From Lachnospiraceae bacterium (lineage in GTDB: Bacteria > Bacillota > Clostridia > Lachnospirales > Lachnospiraceae): a DNA stretch of 64,000 bases. Position 1 is the stretch's first letter; every line of letters starts with the position of its first letter. A program made the position numbers and the translations under genes. The notes beneath the pieces were generated by a model that was not told where the DNA came from, did not search any database, and was given only the letters and a program-made list of their open reading frames with translations. Where the stretch lies: NCBI GenBank assembly GCA_024404675.1, contig JAKSPO010000007.1:44235-108234 (forward strand). Reading direction: 5' to 3'. Below are positions 62,050-64,000 of this stretch, piece after piece.

Positions 62050-62667
62050 ATGAGAGTTGAGAACAAAAAGAAAAACAGACTTCTGCTTGTTCTCGCCGGA
62101 ATAATAGGAACAGTATTTATCGGACTTCTCGTCTTTGCGATATGGGATTATATCGTCAGCGGGAAGTCCGTTGTCCGTTTAGGTGACTATCGTTCTCTTT
62201 CGTACACGAGTACGGAGCGGGATTCGGCGGGAAGTCAGGTCGTGGAGGAACTGGTAAAGCGCAGCACCTTCGGTGGCCAGGTCAAAAGAAACGGCGAGAG
62301 CCTTTATGCAGAGTCTATGCGCGTTTACGAGGACAATGCGAACTATCTGGGAATTACTCTGTCGGAGTATCTGAAGGTATATTATGGTGCTTACGAGGAG
62401 GACTTTCGGAAGAAGGTGAAGGAGTCTGCCAATCTTGTTGCAAGGGAGGAAGCAGTGTTAGATGCGGTTGCGGATCGGGAGAAGATTGTTCTTTCTGAAA
62501 CGCAGTTCGAGCATTTGCTTTTGGTATATATGGAATCGGTAGGGTATACGGAGCGCCAGCTGTTTTTACGTGATTACAACGAAAAGGAGCTTCGCATCAG
62601 GATGCGCCGTGATATTACCACGGACTACCTGCTGACGATTTCGAAGGGACCGGCGCTAGAGGATTAA
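62050..62667 (+). CDS. Membrane-anchored trigger-factor C-domain-like protein
   Basis: A 205-residue protein with one N-terminal helix (about 13-36) and an extracytoplasmic helical domain. SGKSVVRLGDYRSLSY resembles the start of Clostridial trigger-factor-like lipoproteins, and the helices around GITLSEYLKVYYGAYEEDFR and DAVADREKIVLSETQFEHLL follow the trigger factor C-terminal pattern. The prolyl isomerase domain between them is missing. I infer an extracytoplasmic chaperone-like role. Its start is 12 bases after fruK-like gene; RBS AAGGATAAG. Confidence 0.68.
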   Translation: MRVENKKKNRLLLVLAGIIGTVFIGLLVFAIWDYIVSGKSVVRLGDYRSLSYTSTERDSAGSQVVEELVKRSTFGGQVKRNGESLYAESMRVYEDNANYLGITLSEYLKVYYGAYEEDFRKKVKESANLVAREEAVLDAVADREKIVLSETQFEHLLLVYMESVGYTERQLFLRDYNEKELRIRMRRDITTDYLLTISKGPALED

Positions 62668-62690
62668 TTGAGAACGGATGGATAGGGTTA

Positions 62691-64000
62691 ATGAGTAAGC
62701 AATATATTGTTGGCTGTAAGAAATTAGATACAGAGGGAAGAGGAATTGTCACATTCAACGGAAAGGAATTTGCGGTTCCTTTTCTTTTGGATGGCGAGAA
62801 AGCGAAGATTTCTCTTGTTTACGGGAAGAATGAGACCGGGGCGCGGCTCGAGGAGGTGCTTACCCAGTCACCTGAGCGAGTGAAGCCGGCCTGCCCGTAT
62901 TTTACCAAATGCGGCGGCTGCGATCTGATGCATATGACATACGAAAAGCAGCTTCAGGTGAAAGAAAATCACGTGGCGCAGGTGCTTAAGAAGCGGATAG
63001 AGTCCGATAAGCCGACCGTTGCACGAATCGTTGGGGCAGAGGAGCCGCTTGGGTATCGAAACAAGATCCATAACACCTATTCAAAGGAGAAGGGAAGGGT
63101 GGTCAGCGGTCTTTACGAGGAGAATACACATAAGCTTCAGGCACTTCACGGTTGTCTGATTGAAGATCCCGGTGCTGCAGCAATTCTTGAAACAATCGTA
63201 GCGTTTGCAAATGAAAAAAAGATTAAGGTATATGACGAGAATCGCCGCACCGGCGTGCTGCGTCATGTGCTGATTCGTATTGCCCAAAACGGAGATACGA
63301 TGGTGGTTCCGGTAATCGCCGACAATATATTTCCCGAGAAGCGGGCACTGGTGGAGCTTCTTGTGAAGAAGCATCCGCAGGTCAGGACGGTTGTTTTGAA
63401 TTATAACAGCGCCGCGACAACGATGGTGCTTGGTAAGCGTGAGGAGATTCTGTACGGTGAGGGCTATATTACGGAGACGATTTGTGGCTGTTCGTTCAGA
63501 ATCTCGCCGAAATCCTTCTTTCAGGTGAATACGGTGCAAGCGGAGAAGCTGTTTGATCTGGCCGTGTCCATGGCAGACCTGAAGCCGGGCGAGCGCGCAA
63601 TAGATGCCTACTCCGGCACAGGTACAATCGGTATCATTGCAGCGAGCAGACAGAAGGAGGCCCATGTAATCGGTGTTGAATTGAATGCCGATGCCGTGCG
63701 TGATGCAAAGAGCAATGCCGAGCGGAATCACATCACCAACACCGAATGGATCTGTGGAGATGCCGGTGAATTCCTAAAGGCCTCGGCTACCGCCGGCAGC
63801 AAGGTCGATGTTATATTCCTTGACCCGCCGAGAAGTGGCAGCAGCCCCGAGTTTCTGAAGGCAATCAATCGCCTTCGCCCCAATCGCCTGGTCTACATCT
63901 CCTGCAACCCGGACACCCTGGCACGTGACCTCGAGCTGCTTGGCAAGGGCTACCGCCTGGAGCGTGTGTGCCCGGTTGAGCTGTTCCCGCAGACGGGGCA
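62691..64000 (+). CDS. rlmD: 23S rRNA (uracil-5-)-methyltransferase RlmD-type, partial at window end
   Basis: 436 residues are visible and the gene runs off the window. The N-terminal part (about 1-60) is a TRAM-like beta-barrel (VGCKKLDTEGRGIV). Iron-sulfur ligands appear as CPYFTKCGGCD plus a later Cys (GCLIEDPG). The SAM domain has FQVN, DAYSGTGTIGI, VELN and LDPPRSG, and the catalytic Cys lies in SCNPDTLARDL near the visible end. It methylates U in 23S rRNA or a related RNA; RlmD, RlmCD and TrmFO-like substrates are not separable here. The RBS is weak. Confidence 0.9.
   Translation, partial: MSKQYIVGCKKLDTEGRGIVTFNGKEFAVPFLLDGEKAKISLVYGKNETGARLEEVLTQSPERVKPACPYFTKCGGCDLMHMTYEKQLQVKENHVAQVLKKRIESDKPTVARIVGAEEPLGYRNKIHNTYSKEKGRVVSGLYEENTHKLQALHGCLIEDPGAAAILETIVAFANEKKIKVYDENRRTGVLRHVLIRIAQNGDTMVVPVIADNIFPEKRALVELLVKKHPQVRTVVLNYNSAATTMVLGKREEILYGEGYITETICGCSFRISPKSFFQVNTVQAEKLFDLAVSMADLKPGERAIDAYSGTGTIGIIAASRQKEAHVIGVELNADAVRDAKSNAERNHITNTEWICGDAGEFLKASATAGSKVDVIFLDPPRSGSSPEFLKAINRLRPNRLVYISCNPDTLARDLELLGKGYRLERVCPVELFPQTG

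Overview
The window looks like a chromosomal segment of a low-to-moderate GC Clostridia bacterium, most likely a member of the Lachnospiraceae (Bacillota). The basis is a T-box leader in front of valS, an infC-rpmI-rplT operon with a Firmicute-type leader attenuator and an ATT start for infC, many short-signal lipoproteins with Thr-Pro linkers, a cellobiose phosphorylase, small families I associate with Lachnospiraceae (DUF4250, DUF6472-like, DUF5716/DUF5717-like), and the absence of any outer-membrane genes. I see no rRNA, tRNA, transposase, phage gene or CRISPR array; it reads as ordinary chromosome with a few lineage-specific islands.

Layout. 1-2863: the tail of a dus gene, a lipoprotein and asd (aspartate-semialdehyde dehydrogenase), closed by a terminator shared with the convergent operon. 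2904-11160 (minus): an eight-gene, tightly packed operon from one good promoter. It encodes a lipoprotein, a membrane-anchored protein, an esterase, and then a compact block of VanW protein, DltA-like adenylating enzyme, DltC-like carrier protein, membrane-anchored beta-propeller, and a solute-binding/permease fusion with no ATPase. No DltB or DltD is present, so this looks like an aminoacyl-carrier system with an unknown acceptor. 11221-16140: a peptide/nickel-type ABC importer in three genes, the last being an unusual permease-ATPase-ATPase fusion. 16250-19321: a Wzz-like chain-length protein and a 7TM/PAS-like/HD-GYP c-di-GMP phosphodiesterase.

19401-20801: the infC-rpmI-rplT operon with its regulatory leader. 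20803-27148: four co-directional genes, a membrane-anchored Thr/Pro-linker protein, a 1187-residue repeat-like protein, an Hsp70/actin-fold-like protein and a TPR protein; I consider this the second candidate for an undescribed system (Hsp70-like ATPase with dedicated helical partners). 27214-30306: T-box and valS. 30431-35763: a C-GCAxxG-C-C protein, a membrane protein, and a four-gene operon with a 46-residue ORF, a zinc-ribbon/TPR membrane protein, a phosphodiester glycosidase and a membrane-anchored protein. 35789-35952: repeats. 36051-38827: an MFS sugar transporter divergent from a GH27 alpha-galactosidase, followed by a large polymerase-like membrane protein. 40998-44951 (minus): DUF6472-like protein, PBP1A, YigZ, DUF4250.

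45071-49854: rarA, small membrane and SEC-C proteins, a DUF4015-type putative glycosidase and a lipoprotein. 49905-52379 (minus): cellobiose phosphorylase. 52380-53321 is a 940-base gene-free stretch holding three promoters, a candidate small RNA with a C-rich loop, and a 53-bp tandem palindromic repeat that also occurs, inverted, at 35.8 kb. 53322-64000: a double-domain esterase, an S66 LD-carboxypeptidase, YgiQ and a PflA-like radical SAM protein, a membrane-anchored helical protein, zinc-dependent phospholipase C, 1-phosphofructokinase, a membrane-anchored trigger-factor-C-like protein and the start of an RlmD-type RNA methyltransferase cut by the window end.

The recurring themes are envelope biology (PBP1A, VanW, DltA/C-like pair, LD-carboxypeptidase, Wzz-like and phosphodiester glycosidase proteins, several exported lipoproteins) and plant-sugar use (cellobiose phosphorylase, alpha-galactosidase, fructose-phosphate kinase).
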